Below are positions 8,085 to 17,426 of a stretch of 36,060 bases of DNA, piece by piece. Under the pieces are notes generated by a model. The model worked only from the letters and a program-made list of their open reading frames with translations, was not told the origin of the DNA and did no database searches. Source of the stretch: Planctomycetia bacterium (GTDB lineage Bacteria > Planctomycetota > Planctomycetia > Pirellulales > Thermoguttaceae); assembly GCA_030527205.1 (NCBI GenBank), contig JAUNBG010000034.1:1-36060 (forward strand), in the 5' to 3' direction. Position 1 is the stretch's first letter, and each line of letters opens with the position of its first letter. A program made the position numbers and the translations under genes.

Positions 8085-11000
8085 TTAAAAGGAAACGCGA
8101 TCAATTCCTTGAGATTGAATCGTCTGAACCGTTTTGCCGTCGATAATGATTTGATAAGTCATTCCTTTCTTAGCTTCAATAATAATCTCGTTGCCGTCAA
8201 TTTTTGCTGGAAAAGGAGACAAAATTCGATGTTTCTTCTCCGAATCAACAAGAACGGCGATATTCGTAAATCTGTTTTCGAGTAATCGCCTCAAAAAATG
8301 AAGCGCTGTCGGATTGATGTCGAAAGGATGACGGTTTTGATCTTTCAGACTGAAAGAATCAGGAAAAAGTCCTTTGCTCTTTCCTGCTGTATACTGTTGT
8401 TGTTCCGCAGAAATAATAATTCCTTCGGCAATTTTTTTCCAATCGGGCGTCTCCGGAAAATGATATTTGCTGCCTGATTCAATCTTTTTTGTCGTTGCAT
8501 TATCATTTGATGAATTAACAATTGTTGAATGATCATATTGCGAGAGCAGAATCAATGCGTAAGCGTAATCCAGGCCACACCATTGGACGGGAAGACCAAT
8601 CCAATTCGGTTTAATCCAATGAGTTGCGCCAAAAACAGGCGTTGTCGCATAAAGCATAACCTTTTCCGAGGCGTTTTCTGTCGATATTTCTTGCTCATTT
8701 TCGTCATTTTGAAAATTGCCGTCATTCTTTTCTTCTTCGAAGAGAAAAGCATCCCATTGATAAACGAACGGCATTCCCGTTATTGCCCAACGTTTGGCCT
8801 GAAGCAGATATTCTGGTTTTTGGGTTGCTTCATAAGCAAAGATATTCGCTAAACAACATCGCGAAGCCCCCATTATGTCCGGCGTATGAAGCGATAATTC
8901 CCAAACTTGAGCTCCGCGAGGCGTCTTGAGTTGATTGACAAATTCGAGTCCTTTGAGCCCCGCGTTCAGCGAATCTTGATTTCCGGTCAATCGCCAATGT
9001 TCGAAGAGTCGGAACAAACTATTGCCGCAATGTCCTGACGCCGTTTTATCCCAATGTCCCTTTAAAAATTGACCCGAATAAGGAAAAGAACCATCTGGAG
9101 CTTGACTGTTGCGAAGATGACTCGCTTCCGAATTGAGCCATTGAAGAAGTTCTTCCCCGCGATTGGTCAAAAGAAAGCTCGCATAATTCCGAATATGCCC
9201 GCCCCCTTTATCAAGTTGCGGGATTTCGGGCATTGTTCCGGTCAGTTCCCAGATTGTTGAAACAAAATCGCTTCCGTATAAAGGTTTAAACGGATTTTTT
9301 GTCGCGCCGGGAAGAATGGCATGAAACCAGGCGCCGTTTTTCGCTCGACCATCCGATTCCATTAATCCGAAAAGATTCAAGGCGTCTTGTTCGTCTTGAG
9401 TTCGCGGTCTGGGCGGAAGTTTAGGCAACCCGCGTTTCTGAATCGCCCAAAGAATGGCGTTTTCAAGCGGTTCTGTTGGGCAAATCCGAATAATTCCGTT
9501 CAGTTGATTCATTTCTTGAGGCAAATATTTGATCGTTTCGCTGTCTGGCTCAATAGACAGGGAAGACGATTTGACGCGATTTTGATTCTCTTCTTTTGAT
9601 TGATTTGACCCAAATAGCTCTTGATCTTTTCCGCATGAAAGACTCATTCGATGTTCCTGAGCTTGACCGTCAAGAAAATTGGGCGTTGCAAAAAGAACTT
9701 GATGTTTGGGATTCTCATAAAGCAGAGAAAAGGAACCTCGATCCGTTATTATCGACATAAATGGCATTGTTAATGTCAATGGTTCAGGACAGAATCGGCG
9801 ATGCTCTTTCGTTTCAATGTCTGCTGTCGAGGAACTGTGTTCGCCTTCCTCCAGATATTCAACGCCTGAAAGCAGCGCTTGTTTCATTGTTCCAAAAACA
9901 TGAAGATTCGGCGTATACACAAAAATATCCGAATGAATTTTAAATTGGAGTTCATTTTTATCAAGTTTAAACTCTATTTGATTCCCTTTCATTAATTGTC
10001 TTGTCTTTGAATCTTCAAATTGAAAATCAAATTGAACCGATTGATCGTTGCATGAAGTCAAAGTCAATTGTTGATTTGCTGTTCTCGAATCAAAGCGAAT
10101 CATTTCTCGCATTGAAGGATTTGTTGAATCAGAGGAAAAAGAAGGACTTCCATTTCCAAACGAACTCGATATCTGAATCGTATCAGAATCAAACGACGAA
10201 TATTGATTGCCCGTGATCGGAGAGAAAGAATTTTTTTGAGAATGAGCTTCAATTAATGGATATATTGTCGCCGCCAAGGTTCCATTTTGGAAAATTCGGG
10301 CGCCAGAACCGTCTGTTGCAAATTGAATTTCGACGAACTCATTTTTTAAGATTTGCCAATCAGTTTCCAAGTCAGAATGAAATGCGTAAAAATGGCGAAT
10401 GACCTTCTCATTCTGTTGTTGAGCGTTCGACAAACAATTCTGGTCAAGAATCGTAACGGTTATTTTTTCAAATGGTTTTTGTTTCGGAAAATGCGTCTGA
10501 AAGGAAACCGTTTCCAATGGGCCGACGTCGATTATTTGCGTTTCCTCAACGATTTCAAGGGGAGAATCGTTCGAAAACTCTGTCGCATTATTTTTTTCTG
10601 AGGCGTCTTCGGAATCCGTTGATTTGTTTGGAATGTTCGCGGAATCTTTGAGGATTTCTTTTTGAACGCAAATATTCCAATGCGCTGGCGATTCGTTATG
10701 ATTGGTCAATTTCAAATCAAGTTGATCGTCTTTTATTTCATAAGCAGAAATTTCGACGGGGAGATAATGATGTTGAGAAAAATAAATGAAGTCAATTTCT
10801 GCCGTTCCCTTATCGGATCCGATGTCGAGACGGATATGTCTAAGATCGCTTTGGGGTTCGATGAGAACAGAATAATACTCAAAATTGTTGCTTGCTTTTA
10901 TCGGAAAAGAAACAGACCGTTCTTCGTCCCATTCAGGAGCGTCTTTTTCCGACCAAAATATCTGACCGGTTCCCTCTTCAGTCCGGCGCATTTTTAAAAT

Positions 11001-11381
11001 AATCCCAACGGGACCTTTTAACGAAGTTTGGCATTCTTCGTCGGGAATATCAAGACGCGGACTGGCAAAATAGGGATCGAAACCGGTTGCTTTTATTTCC
11101 AGACAAGATATTTTTGAGGAAGAAGTATCAGAATTTGTATCAATAATATCGTTTTTCCAGGCAAGTTCAATATTGGAAAGCGGAATCCAATCTTTAACCG
11201 ATTCCGCATTGTCAAATTCGAAAAATTTGCAGGCAAAATCCGTATACCAATACTGTCGCAAATAAGGGTTAATTGGAACATATTCCGGATATTGAGCCCA
11301 GCAGGTCGTTATTTCCGTAAAAAAACAGACGCTCAAAACCAACAGAAAATAAACGGAGGAACTGAATTTTATGTTTTTCAT
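8085..11381 (-). CDS. Large secreted protein, probable carbohydrate-active enzyme with alpha/alpha toroid region
   Basis: This 1098-residue protein has a signal peptide (about residues 1-29, ending near CWAQ). Residues about 45-210 look like a jelly-roll or CBM-like module, followed by a long beta-rich region to about 620. Residues about 640-1040 are helix-rich with repeated aromatic and His positions, such as SHLRNSQAPDGSFPY and GHWDKTASGHCGNSLFRLFE, which resembles six-hairpin (alpha/alpha) glycosidases and polysaccharide lyases. The C-terminal 50 residues are again beta. No specific family was recognised and no catalytic residues can be assigned. AGGA lies about 7 nt before the ATG. Its convergence with the GH43 gene suggests a shared polysaccharide locus. 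Repeat copy R1 lies about 140 nt upstream of its start. Confidence 0.75.
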   Translation of the reverse strand: MKNIKFSSSVYFLLVLSVCFFTEITTCWAQYPEYVPINPYLRQYWYTDFACKFFEFDNAESVKDWIPLSNIELAWKNDIIDTNSDTSSSKISCLEIKATGFDPYFASPRLDIPDEECQTSLKGPVGIILKMRRTEEGTGQIFWSEKDAPEWDEERSVSFPIKASNNFEYYSVLIEPQSDLRHIRLDIGSDKGTAEIDFIYFSQHHYLPVEISAYEIKDDQLDLKLTNHNESPAHWNICVQKEILKDSANIPNKSTDSEDASEKNNATEFSNDSPLEIVEETQIIDVGPLETVSFQTHFPKQKPFEKITVTILDQNCLSNAQQQNEKVIRHFYAFHSDLETDWQILKNEFVEIQFATDGSGARIFQNGTLAATIYPLIEAHSQKNSFSPITGNQYSSFDSDTIQISSSFGNGSPSFSSDSTNPSMREMIRFDSRTANQQLTLTSCNDQSVQFDFQFEDSKTRQLMKGNQIEFKLDKNELQFKIHSDIFVYTPNLHVFGTMKQALLSGVEYLEEGEHSSSTADIETKEHRRFCPEPLTLTMPFMSIITDRGSFSLLYENPKHQVLFATPNFLDGQAQEHRMSLSCGKDQELFGSNQSKEENQNRVKSSSLSIEPDSETIKYLPQEMNQLNGIIRICPTEPLENAILWAIQKRGLPKLPPRPRTQDEQDALNLFGLMESDGRAKNGAWFHAILPGATKNPFKPLYGSDFVSTIWELTGTMPEIPQLDKGGGHIRNYASFLLTNRGEELLQWLNSEASHLRNSQAPDGSFPYSGQFLKGHWDKTASGHCGNSLFRLFEHWRLTGNQDSLNAGLKGLEFVNQLKTPRGAQVWELSLHTPDIMGASRCCLANIFAYEATQKPEYLLQAKRWAITGMPFVYQWDAFLFEEEKNDGNFQNDENEQEISTENASEKVMLYATTPVFGATHWIKPNWIGLPVQWCGLDYAYALILLSQYDHSTIVNSSNDNATTKKIESGSKYHFPETPDWKKIAEGIIISAEQQQYTAGKSKGLFPDSFSLKDQNRHPFDINPTALHFLRRLLENRFTNIAVLVDSEKKHRILSPFPAKIDGNEIIIEAKKGMTYQIIIDGKTVQTIQSQGIDRVSF

Positions 11382-11520
11382 CGAATAATCCTATTTAATT
11401 CAATTATTATTATGGAAAATTGTTTTTTTATAATAACAATTTTTCGAAGACGAAGCAATATCTTTTTTCCAAATCCTGAAAGGATTAAAGAGACCAAAAG
11501 GCAGAATAATGAGATTCAAA

Positions 11521-11627
11521 GGAAGTCCTAAAAACCGGATTTTCAACAAACTCAATTCGGCTCATTTCATAAAAAACGGTTCTTGCGAACAAGACGCCCG
11601 CGTTCCCAAGGAGTTTTTAGAACTTCT
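11521..11627 (+). repeat. Intergenic inverted-end repeat, copy R1
   Basis: This 107-bp element starts GGAAGTCCTAAAAACC and ends GTTTTTAGAACTTC, so its ends are inverted copies of each other. The interior matches copies R2-R5, including an AACAAACTCAATTCGG-like block, a GACGCCCGCG block and CCCAAGG near the right end. It lies between the 3' end of the epimerase gene and the 5' end of the 1098-residue protein gene. Confidence 0.85.
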
Positions 11628-11965
11628 GTCAAGTTGATTCTTTTTTTAGAATTCTGTTCCCAAGTCAGAAAAGGCGGACAGATGACAAATAAGAAATCCA
11701 GACTTTTTAAGCGGTTTCGATATTGATTCTGAGTCGCGGAGAATTCGGGAAGAAGAGATCAGGAATAGAAATCATTTTCCTGGTTCATTCAAAAAAGAAG
11801 TCAATCAGATTTATCCCCTTTTCTCCCCAGCGTTTCCGCGTCAGAAGCGAGATAAAAAAAGAATTGGAACGTTTATTCGTCGAGCCCCTCAAAGTTAGAA
11901 AAGCTTACGAAAGACGAGTTGAAATGGCTTTCTTTGCCCAAATGATTCTCTTTTTTGCTTCAACA
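11628..11965. other. Intergenic stretch with no recognised gene
   Basis: These 338 nt separate repeat R1 from the epimerase stop codon. A plus-strand reading frame crosses into the antisense of the epimerase gene, but it starts at TTG without a ribosome binding site. No RNA gene, clear hairpin or promoter stands out. Confidence 0.5.
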
Positions 11966-13006
11966 TTACATTTTTTGAGATTTTATTCTGTCAAGCCAAA
12001 GACAGGTTCTTTTAAGTCCTTCTTCGAGCGGAACGGGATCATATCCGAGTTCTCTTTTGGCTTTATCGCAGCTGAATGCCCAATCGACAAGAAATGTTCG
12101 AACCCAACCGGGCGTTATTCTTGGATAAGTTCCAAAACATTTCGCCCAAAATTTCTGAATTGTTGCAAAAATCAAAGCGCCGGGTCGAAAAACTGGGATT
12201 TTCCAATGTTTTTGACCCGTGACTTTATCGATCATCCGATAAAATTCGCCCAGCGAGGCATTTTCGCTTCCCAAAATATAGCGTTCGCCGATTTTTCCTT
12301 TTTCCAGAGCGAGAAAATGACCTTTCGCAACGTCATCGACCAAAACATAATTTCCAATATTAATTCCAGCGTTTAAAAGAAAAGGAGCCCGTCCCTGTCG
12401 ATAATCGTCAATGAGTTGCGCCAAAGCATTTCCTTCCGACAATTGACCCGGTCCATAAACTCTTGTCGGATTGACAATGACAAGCGGCAATCCCTGTTCA
12501 ATCCAACGAAACGCTTCTTTTTCCGCAATCGACTTGGTTTCTTCATATTCCGTATAATATTTTGTTGTTATACGCGGCATATTTTCGTCGCCTATTTCTT
12601 TTCTTCGAGTTGGGCCAAGCGTTACAATGGTCGATGTCCAAACGATTTTTTCGATCTTTTGTTCTTTGGCGGCAATAAAAACGTTGCGCATTCCATTAAT
12701 ATTAATTTGTTCATATATCTTGGAATCTTTCGCATAATTCTTTGCGTAACCAGCCATATGAATGACAAAACGACAGCCGTTCATGCCTCGGCGAGTTGAT
12801 TCCAAATCGGTAACGTCGCCTTGAACATATTCAAAATTTGGATGATCCCAAAGTTCGTCGGACGTTCCTTCAAAACCGGGGGGAAGTTTCGGCTCGAAGC
12901 GGCTCATGCCGCGAACAAAATAACCGTCTCGCAAAAGTTGACGAACAAGCGTCGTTCCGATGAAGCCCGTTGCTCCTGTTATGAAGATTTTATCTGTCTT
13001 ATTCAT
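11966..13006 (-). CDS. NAD-dependent epimerase/dehydratase (extended SDR)
   Basis: This 346-residue extended short-chain dehydrogenase/reductase has the N-terminal NAD(P) motif GATGFIG (Gly11, Gly14, Gly17), an Asp in GDVTD near 63-67, a catalytic Ser region at WTST (123-126) and the catalytic pair Tyr154-X3-Lys158. VNPTRVYGPGQ near 179-189 is typical of sugar epimerases and dihydroflavonol-reductase-like members. It probably acts on a nucleotide sugar or a related ketone or alcohol; the substrate is unknown. The length fits the family. The gene stands alone on the minus strand with long gaps on both sides, each holding a copy of the intergenic repeat. Confidence 0.88.
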   Translation of the reverse strand: MNKTDKIFITGATGFIGTTLVRQLLRDGYFVRGMSRFEPKLPPGFEGTSDELWDHPNFEYVQGDVTDLESTRRGMNGCRFVIHMAGYAKNYAKDSKIYEQININGMRNVFIAAKEQKIEKIVWTSTIVTLGPTRRKEIGDENMPRITTKYYTEYEETKSIAEKEAFRWIEQGLPLVIVNPTRVYGPGQLSEGNALAQLIDDYRQGRAPFLLNAGINIGNYVLVDDVAKGHFLALEKGKIGERYILGSENASLGEFYRMIDKVTGQKHWKIPVFRPGALIFATIQKFWAKCFGTYPRITPGWVRTFLVDWAFSCDKAKRELGYDPVPLEEGLKRTCLWLDRIKSQKM

Positions 13007-13180
13007 TTTACGCTTCCATACAATTACAAATCAAAACGGTTAATAAACAATCAAAAATCAAAACGATTCTCGCCTATAAACGATATAATGCCGACGCTTA
13101 GGTTTTTCCGTTTTGCCGCCGCATTTCGAAAAACTCAAGGAAAACGTCTATAAAAAGTCCTCCATTTTGGGATTCTTCGC

Positions 13181-13200
13181 CTGTCATTTTTAGATGACAG
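13181..13200. promoter_or_regulatory. Perfect 7-bp hairpin upstream of the epimerase gene
   Basis: CTGTCAT (13181-13187) and ATGACAG (13194-13200) are perfectly complementary with a 6-nt loop. It lies about 175 nt upstream of the epimerase start and 30 nt from repeat R2. No T run follows on either side, so it may be an operator. Confidence 0.4.
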
Positions 13201-13229
13201 ACATCGAAATATGAAGAACAAAACTTGAA

Positions 13230-13339
13230 GGAAGTTCTAAAAACCGAGATTTTTCAACAAATGCATTTCGAGTAAAGTCGTTAAAACCAGTTTTTGCGGA
13301 CGAAACAGCCGCGTACTCCTAAGGGGTCTTAAAACTTCC
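13230..13339 (+). repeat. Intergenic inverted-end repeat, copy R2
   Basis: This 110-bp element begins GGAAGTTCTAAAAACC and ends TCTTAAAACTTCC. Its interior AAAACCAGTTTTTGCGGACG and CCTAAGGGG blocks align with R3 and R4. It lies between the secretin 3' region and the epimerase promoter region. Confidence 0.85.
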
Positions 13340-13653
13340 TTTGAATTAATTCTCAATTTAAAATCGATTTTGTAATTTAAATCATATTTTATCAAAACAA
13401 AATCAATTTTAATCATTTTTGAATCTGTTTCAAGTCAACGATTAATCGAAATATCTCAAAATTATCAAAGTTGTTTGATTATTTCGAACAAAAAAACCTT
13501 CATTCAGATTAATCGTTCAATAATCCATTTTGATGTCCATTGGATTTTTTTTCAAGTTTCGTCGTTATGACGCCAACAATTGACCGACTTCGGCATCACG
13601 AAGCTTGAATATCATTAAAGAAATAACAGCCTTATTCATAAAATCGACTTGTC

Positions 13654-13712
13654 AACAAAAAAACGATCTGATATTTCAGAAGAAAGAGTTCTTCGTTTGT
13701 ATCAGATCGTTT
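13654..13712 (-). terminator. Strong rho-independent terminator of the secretin gene
   Basis: Read on the minus strand, a perfect 13-bp stem (arms 13700-13712 and 13661-13673, AAACGATCTGATA-type) with a partly self-pairing loop is followed by a run of seven T. It starts 66 nt after the secretin stop. Confidence 0.85.
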
Positions 13713-13772
13713 GACGAAAACCGGCTTTTGCTGATTGTTTGACAAAAACCTGTTTTTGATGAACCCTGTCGT
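13713..13772. repeat. Imperfect direct repeat between secretin stop and terminator
   Basis: The blocks GTTTGACGAAAACCGGCTTTTG and GTTTGACAAAAACCTGTTTTTG-like (starting near 13709 and 13736) form an imperfect direct repeat of about 22 nt. The significance is unknown. Confidence 0.4.
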
Positions 13773-13777
13773 TTGAA

Positions 13778-16700
13778 TTACAATTCAACGCCAGTCAGAT
13801 GCTGTTCCTCTTCTTCTTGAATAATGATTCGCGGAGTAACCATCATCATCAAGCTCGTTGTTTCTCGACCAATTGCAGAATTGGAGAAGAGACGTTTCAG
13901 GTAAGGAATCTTGCTTAAAATCGGGACGCCGCCTTCGTTTCGGCCTTCGCTCAACCGTTTGATTCCGCCGAGCAGAACGGTTCCGCCGTCGGGAACATTG
14001 ACGGTTGTATAAACCTGGAAGCTTGAAACGATCGGTTGTTGAACAGTTGTTCCAGAAGTAATCTGTTCAGCCGCAGCAGTACTTTCGCGTTCATCGGTAA
14101 TGGCGGACAAAAGGTCGTTGCCTTTGGAAGAAGACGAAGAACTTGCTGTAACGGAATCGCTTCCTTCAAACTTGAAAGTTCGATCTTTGTCCGTTATCTT
14201 GCTGAAGAAAGGAACAACCGTCATTCTGACAAATCGTCGATCGTTCGAGGCAATGGCTTGAACCGTCATGAATTGACCTTCGTTGACAACGGTAACGACA
14301 GGCTGCTGAGCAACAGCAAACTCGCCGACAACCGGAATAACGGAGTAAACATACGGAACCTGTTGCATATCGGAAACCGATGCCATTTGACCGTTGAACA
14401 TTGTAACTTTCGGAGCTTGGAGAACGTTGGTTCTTCGATCGCCTTCCGCAGCGCTCATGAAGAAAAAGGATTCAATATCGCTCAGAATCGCAAACCCCAT
14501 TTGAGCTCCAACGGAAGCGTCATAACTTCCAAATTGCGGGACGGCAAAACCGTAACTGTTTTGAGTAAAGTTGACCGCCAAGTTGTCGGTAAAGGAATTG
14601 CTTCCGCTTTGATTCGGCGAGCTCAACCCATAAATTCCGTGACCATTCGGCAACAACGTTGTTCCATTACTATTGGGGTTCTTGTTATTATTGTGGTGGT
14701 TATTGCTGTGATTGTTATTGTTGTCGCTATCGTCGTCGTCATCATCGTCATTATCCGCATAAGACGGAGCGGTATTCGGGAGAGTAACGTTGAAATTGAC
14801 GCCAATTTTCTCGAAGTATTCGTCGCTGATTGTTATGAATCGAACTTCGACGGCAATTTGCAGATCGTTCAACGATCGCAGTTTTTCGAGCAGTTTGCTT
14901 ATTTCTTCATGAACTTCATCGCGTTGACGAATAACCAAACTATTGCTTAAGGAAAAGAACTGCGGTTCGCCAACATTGGGGTCTTCCCAGGACTCAGGCT
15001 CAATAACTGTTGTAATCAGTTGAACCAGTTCGTCGGGATTAACGCCGCCGCCTTCGGCTCCATTTCCAGTCGAAATCGGGGCGCTTGCTCCGGTCGATTG
15101 AATTTGAGCGACGATATTCGGAGATAAACTGACATTCTTTCCATAGCTGCTGGTCGGTAAACCGGTCAGCGTATTGGAAACGGATTCTTTGCTGCCGCGT
15201 CGAGCAACCATATCGAAAGCCCGTCGATATTGTTCTGTCATTCCCAAAGCGGGATTAACCGTATTAAAATTGGGAACCGGGACAACCAGATCGCCAACAG
15301 GATAAACCATAACGCGAGTTGAGCTTGACAAATTCTTCTTGCTTGTAATGGTCAACGCTTCGTCTTCAACGACGTAAGTCAGATTGAAAGGCGAAAGAGC
15401 ATGTTTCAAGTAATTTTTCAACGAGATGTTCGACAATCGAGTTTCAATCGGCGTATCGGAGCTGAAATTGGCTTCTGCCAGAGCCTGCGGATCAATAATA
15501 ATGTTGATTCCGGTTGAAGTTCGGAGAAATTCAGCAACGGTTTCGAGCGGCATCGGATTGTTGAACGGCAAAGTAACGACCATATCGAGTTTTTTGAGGA
15601 TTTCCATATCGGCTTCGGAACGACTTGTCCCCAAATCAACGCCTTTGCGATTCTTGGCTCGTTTTTCCCAATGATCTCCAAAAACGAGAGGATTTGTGTC
15701 GCTGACATTCGGAACAGCCGCCATTTCAACATCGTTCCAAGCGCTCAAATTCCCAAGATTTTTGGCTTCTTTGAGGTTATTATTGAATTCAACCTGCTTC
15801 TTTGCAATGGCCATTTGATACATTTGAATGGAAGCAACGCTGTTTCTCGAATAATCCTGGCATTTTTTCGCAAGAATAATCGCTTCTTCAAAACGACCTT
15901 CTTCAAGAAGCATATTGAATTTTTCGGTATCTTCGGCAAGTTGATTTTGAACTTGAAGTTCATGTTCGCGTTTCTGACGGATTTGCTCGAGAACGTCTTT
16001 GTTGCGATTATCTAAAGCGATAATAGCCCCGTTTTCTTCGAAAAATTGTTCCGTATTGGCAATGGCCATATCAACCGAATAAGCGAATGATCCCTTAACC
16101 GTTGAATTCAAATCCGTTGTTTCAATATCGCTTCGAAGCGTATGAAGCATATCAAGAGCTTCGGCCGGATTGGTTTGACGAATTTGATTCGTTTTGGCAA
16201 TATAAGCCGCGATCGCATTCTGAATCTCTTGCGGCGATTTCGTGAAATCAATTCCGCTTGTTTGCGCAATTTGAACTTCCGGCATATCCGGAGCGTTTAA
16301 CTTCGCAATGGATTCATTGATATAAGCGATTGTATCGGCATCCATTTCAGCCGCATAGCGCAAGGAATCCTGATAGGTTTTCAAAGCGGTTGCTTTATCT
16401 CCCGCTCGAAGAGCCGCATCGGCCTCTTGAACATAAAGATAACCATTGCTCTGTCCTAATGACATTCCGATTCGTTCGCCTTGAACCTGTCGAATGCCTT
16501 CCTGGTTGCTGTTCATAGAAAAGGAAGCGTTCATAATTTGATTGCCCGCTCGCCCTGATCTCTGAAGAGCCAGTTCGGTCAACGCTTTTGCAGGAGAATC
16601 GCCGCCAGCAAATGCGTTTTCCGGGATTCCAATCGTCTGAAGTTCGTTGATCATAGCTTCGGCGCGATCATATTGACCGGCTGAAATTAACTGACGAACC

Positions 16701-17380
16701 TGTATCAATCGTTGTTGAACAGCGATAACTTGTTGCTTGGTTGCTTCAGAAATACCAGTCAACGGAGCAGAATCCGCAACGACGGTTGAATTAATCGATT
16801 GCATTGCCAAGCGATCGTCTCGAATTCTTTTTGAAACCGAAGCAACGTCCATTTCTCGATTGATCGTTTGATTGTCAAGAGTAACATTGAGATTCGCCGC
16901 TTCCATAACCAACGAATCCGCGTTATCATAATCCTGACAAAGACGAAGAGCTTCTGCCTGTTCGAGATAATTTCGAGCCAGGTCTCGCTTGAGCGATTCC
17001 GACATTCCATTCTGCTGGATGTTTTGTTGAATCGTTTTGTATTGACCGATCAACGGCAAAACATAATCCGGACGATCATGAACATCGCCATAAACGGCAT
17101 TCAATTTCTGTGCCTCCTGAACAAAACGTTCGGCGGAAGCAATGTCCCGACGCATTAAGGAGTGTCGGGCTTTTAAGAGGAGTTCCTGACTTCGAATTAA
17201 AGAATCCGAAGCGGCAGCGGAGCTTCCGTTGCCCATTTGATTGACCGCCATTGAGGCGGAAGGGGCTTGCTTTTGAGCTGTCGACTCAAGCGGCGACAAA
17301 ACTCCAAACGAAAACGTTGTGGTAAACCCTAACGCAATCGCCAACAAACCTGTCTGAAATTTTCTGATTGGTTCCAACAC
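13778..17380 (-). CDS. Secretin (type II/III secretion or type IV pilus outer-membrane channel family), with long helical N-terminus
   Basis: This 1200-residue protein has a signal peptide to about residue 36 and then a helical, TPR-like region (about 55-590). An STN/N0-like domain follows at about 595-675 and the secretin core covers about 840-1190. The C-terminus has two classic secretin signatures: VPDGGTVLLGGI (near 1128) and GVPILSKIPYLKRLF, followed by a MMMVTPRII strand. Secretins form gated outer-membrane rings for type II secretion and type IV pili. The protein is much longer than typical GspD (about 650-700 residues) because of the N-terminus. An Asp/Asn/His-rich tract (about 874-908) sits inside the core. 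The start is GTG at 17380, 4 nt after GGAG; TTG three bases on has better spacing (7 nt). The prepilin-like DUF1559 proteins are plausible partners. Confidence 0.9.
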   Translation of the reverse strand: MLEPIRKFQTGLLAIALGFTTTFSFGVLSPLESTAQKQAPSASMAVNQMGNGSSAAASDSLIRSQELLLKARHSLMRRDIASAERFVQEAQKLNAVYGDVHDRPDYVLPLIGQYKTIQQNIQQNGMSESLKRDLARNYLEQAEALRLCQDYDNADSLVMEAANLNVTLDNQTINREMDVASVSKRIRDDRLAMQSINSTVVADSAPLTGISEATKQQVIAVQQRLIQVRQLISAGQYDRAEAMINELQTIGIPENAFAGGDSPAKALTELALQRSGRAGNQIMNASFSMNSNQEGIRQVQGERIGMSLGQSNGYLYVQEADAALRAGDKATALKTYQDSLRYAAEMDADTIAYINESIAKLNAPDMPEVQIAQTSGIDFTKSPQEIQNAIAAYIAKTNQIRQTNPAEALDMLHTLRSDIETTDLNSTVKGSFAYSVDMAIANTEQFFEENGAIIALDNRNKDVLEQIRQKREHELQVQNQLAEDTEKFNMLLEEGRFEEAIILAKKCQDYSRNSVASIQMYQMAIAKKQVEFNNNLKEAKNLGNLSAWNDVEMAAVPNVSDTNPLVFGDHWEKRAKNRKGVDLGTSRSEADMEILKKLDMVVTLPFNNPMPLETVAEFLRTSTGINIIIDPQALAEANFSSDTPIETRLSNISLKNYLKHALSPFNLTYVVEDEALTITSKKNLSSSTRVMVYPVGDLVVPVPNFNTVNPALGMTEQYRRAFDMVARRGSKESVSNTLTGLPTSSYGKNVSLSPNIVAQIQSTGASAPISTGNGAEGGGVNPDELVQLITTVIEPESWEDPNVGEPQFFSLSNSLVIRQRDEVHEEISKLLEKLRSLNDLQIAVEVRFITISDEYFEKIGVNFNVTLPNTAPSYADNDDDDDDDSDNNNNHSNNHHNNNKNPNSNGTTLLPNGHGIYGLSSPNQSGSNSFTDNLAVNFTQNSYGFAVPQFGSYDASVGAQMGFAILSDIESFFFMSAAEGDRRTNVLQAPKVTMFNGQMASVSDMQQVPYVYSVIPVVGEFAVAQQPVVTVVNEGQFMTVQAIASNDRRFVRMTVVPFFSKITDKDRTFKFEGSDSVTASSSSSSKGNDLLSAITDERESTAAAEQITSGTTVQQPIVSSFQVYTTVNVPDGGTVLLGGIKRLSEGRNEGGVPILSKIPYLKRLFSNSAIGRETTSLMMMVTPRIIIQEEEEQHLTGVEL
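14660..14757 (-). repeat. Trinucleotide-rich tract encoding an Asp/Asn/His linker in the secretin
   Basis: Codons for Asp and then Asn/His alternate, giving eight consecutive Asp followed by a stretch of mostly Asn and His over about 30 residues. The DNA is made of short GTC/GTT/ATT-type repeats (plus-strand sense), so length change by slippage is possible. The tract divides two beta-rich parts of the secretin core. Confidence 0.85.
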
Positions 17381-17395
17381 GATACTCCTTTCGAG

Positions 17396-17426
17396 ACTCG
17401 TAGTTTATTCACTTCGTGTTACGAGT
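17396..17426 (-). promoter_or_regulatory. Stem-loop in the secretin 5' leader
   Basis: On the minus strand ACTCGTA (17426-17420) pairs perfectly with TACGAGT (17402-17396) across a 17-nt loop. The right arm ends 7 nt before the GGAG of the secretin gene. The left arm lies in codons 5-7 of the leader ORF, and the stop codon of that ORF is in the loop. Confidence 0.55.

Noticed and set aside
11723..12376. 217-codon plus-strand frame overlapping the epimerase gene
   Set aside because: It starts at TTG without a ribosome binding site, and most of it is antisense to the epimerase gene.
14036..14950. 304-codon plus-strand frame in the secretin gene
   Set aside because: It is antisense to the secretin. 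Its Val/Ile run is the reverse of the Asp/Asn tract and mimics a membrane segment.
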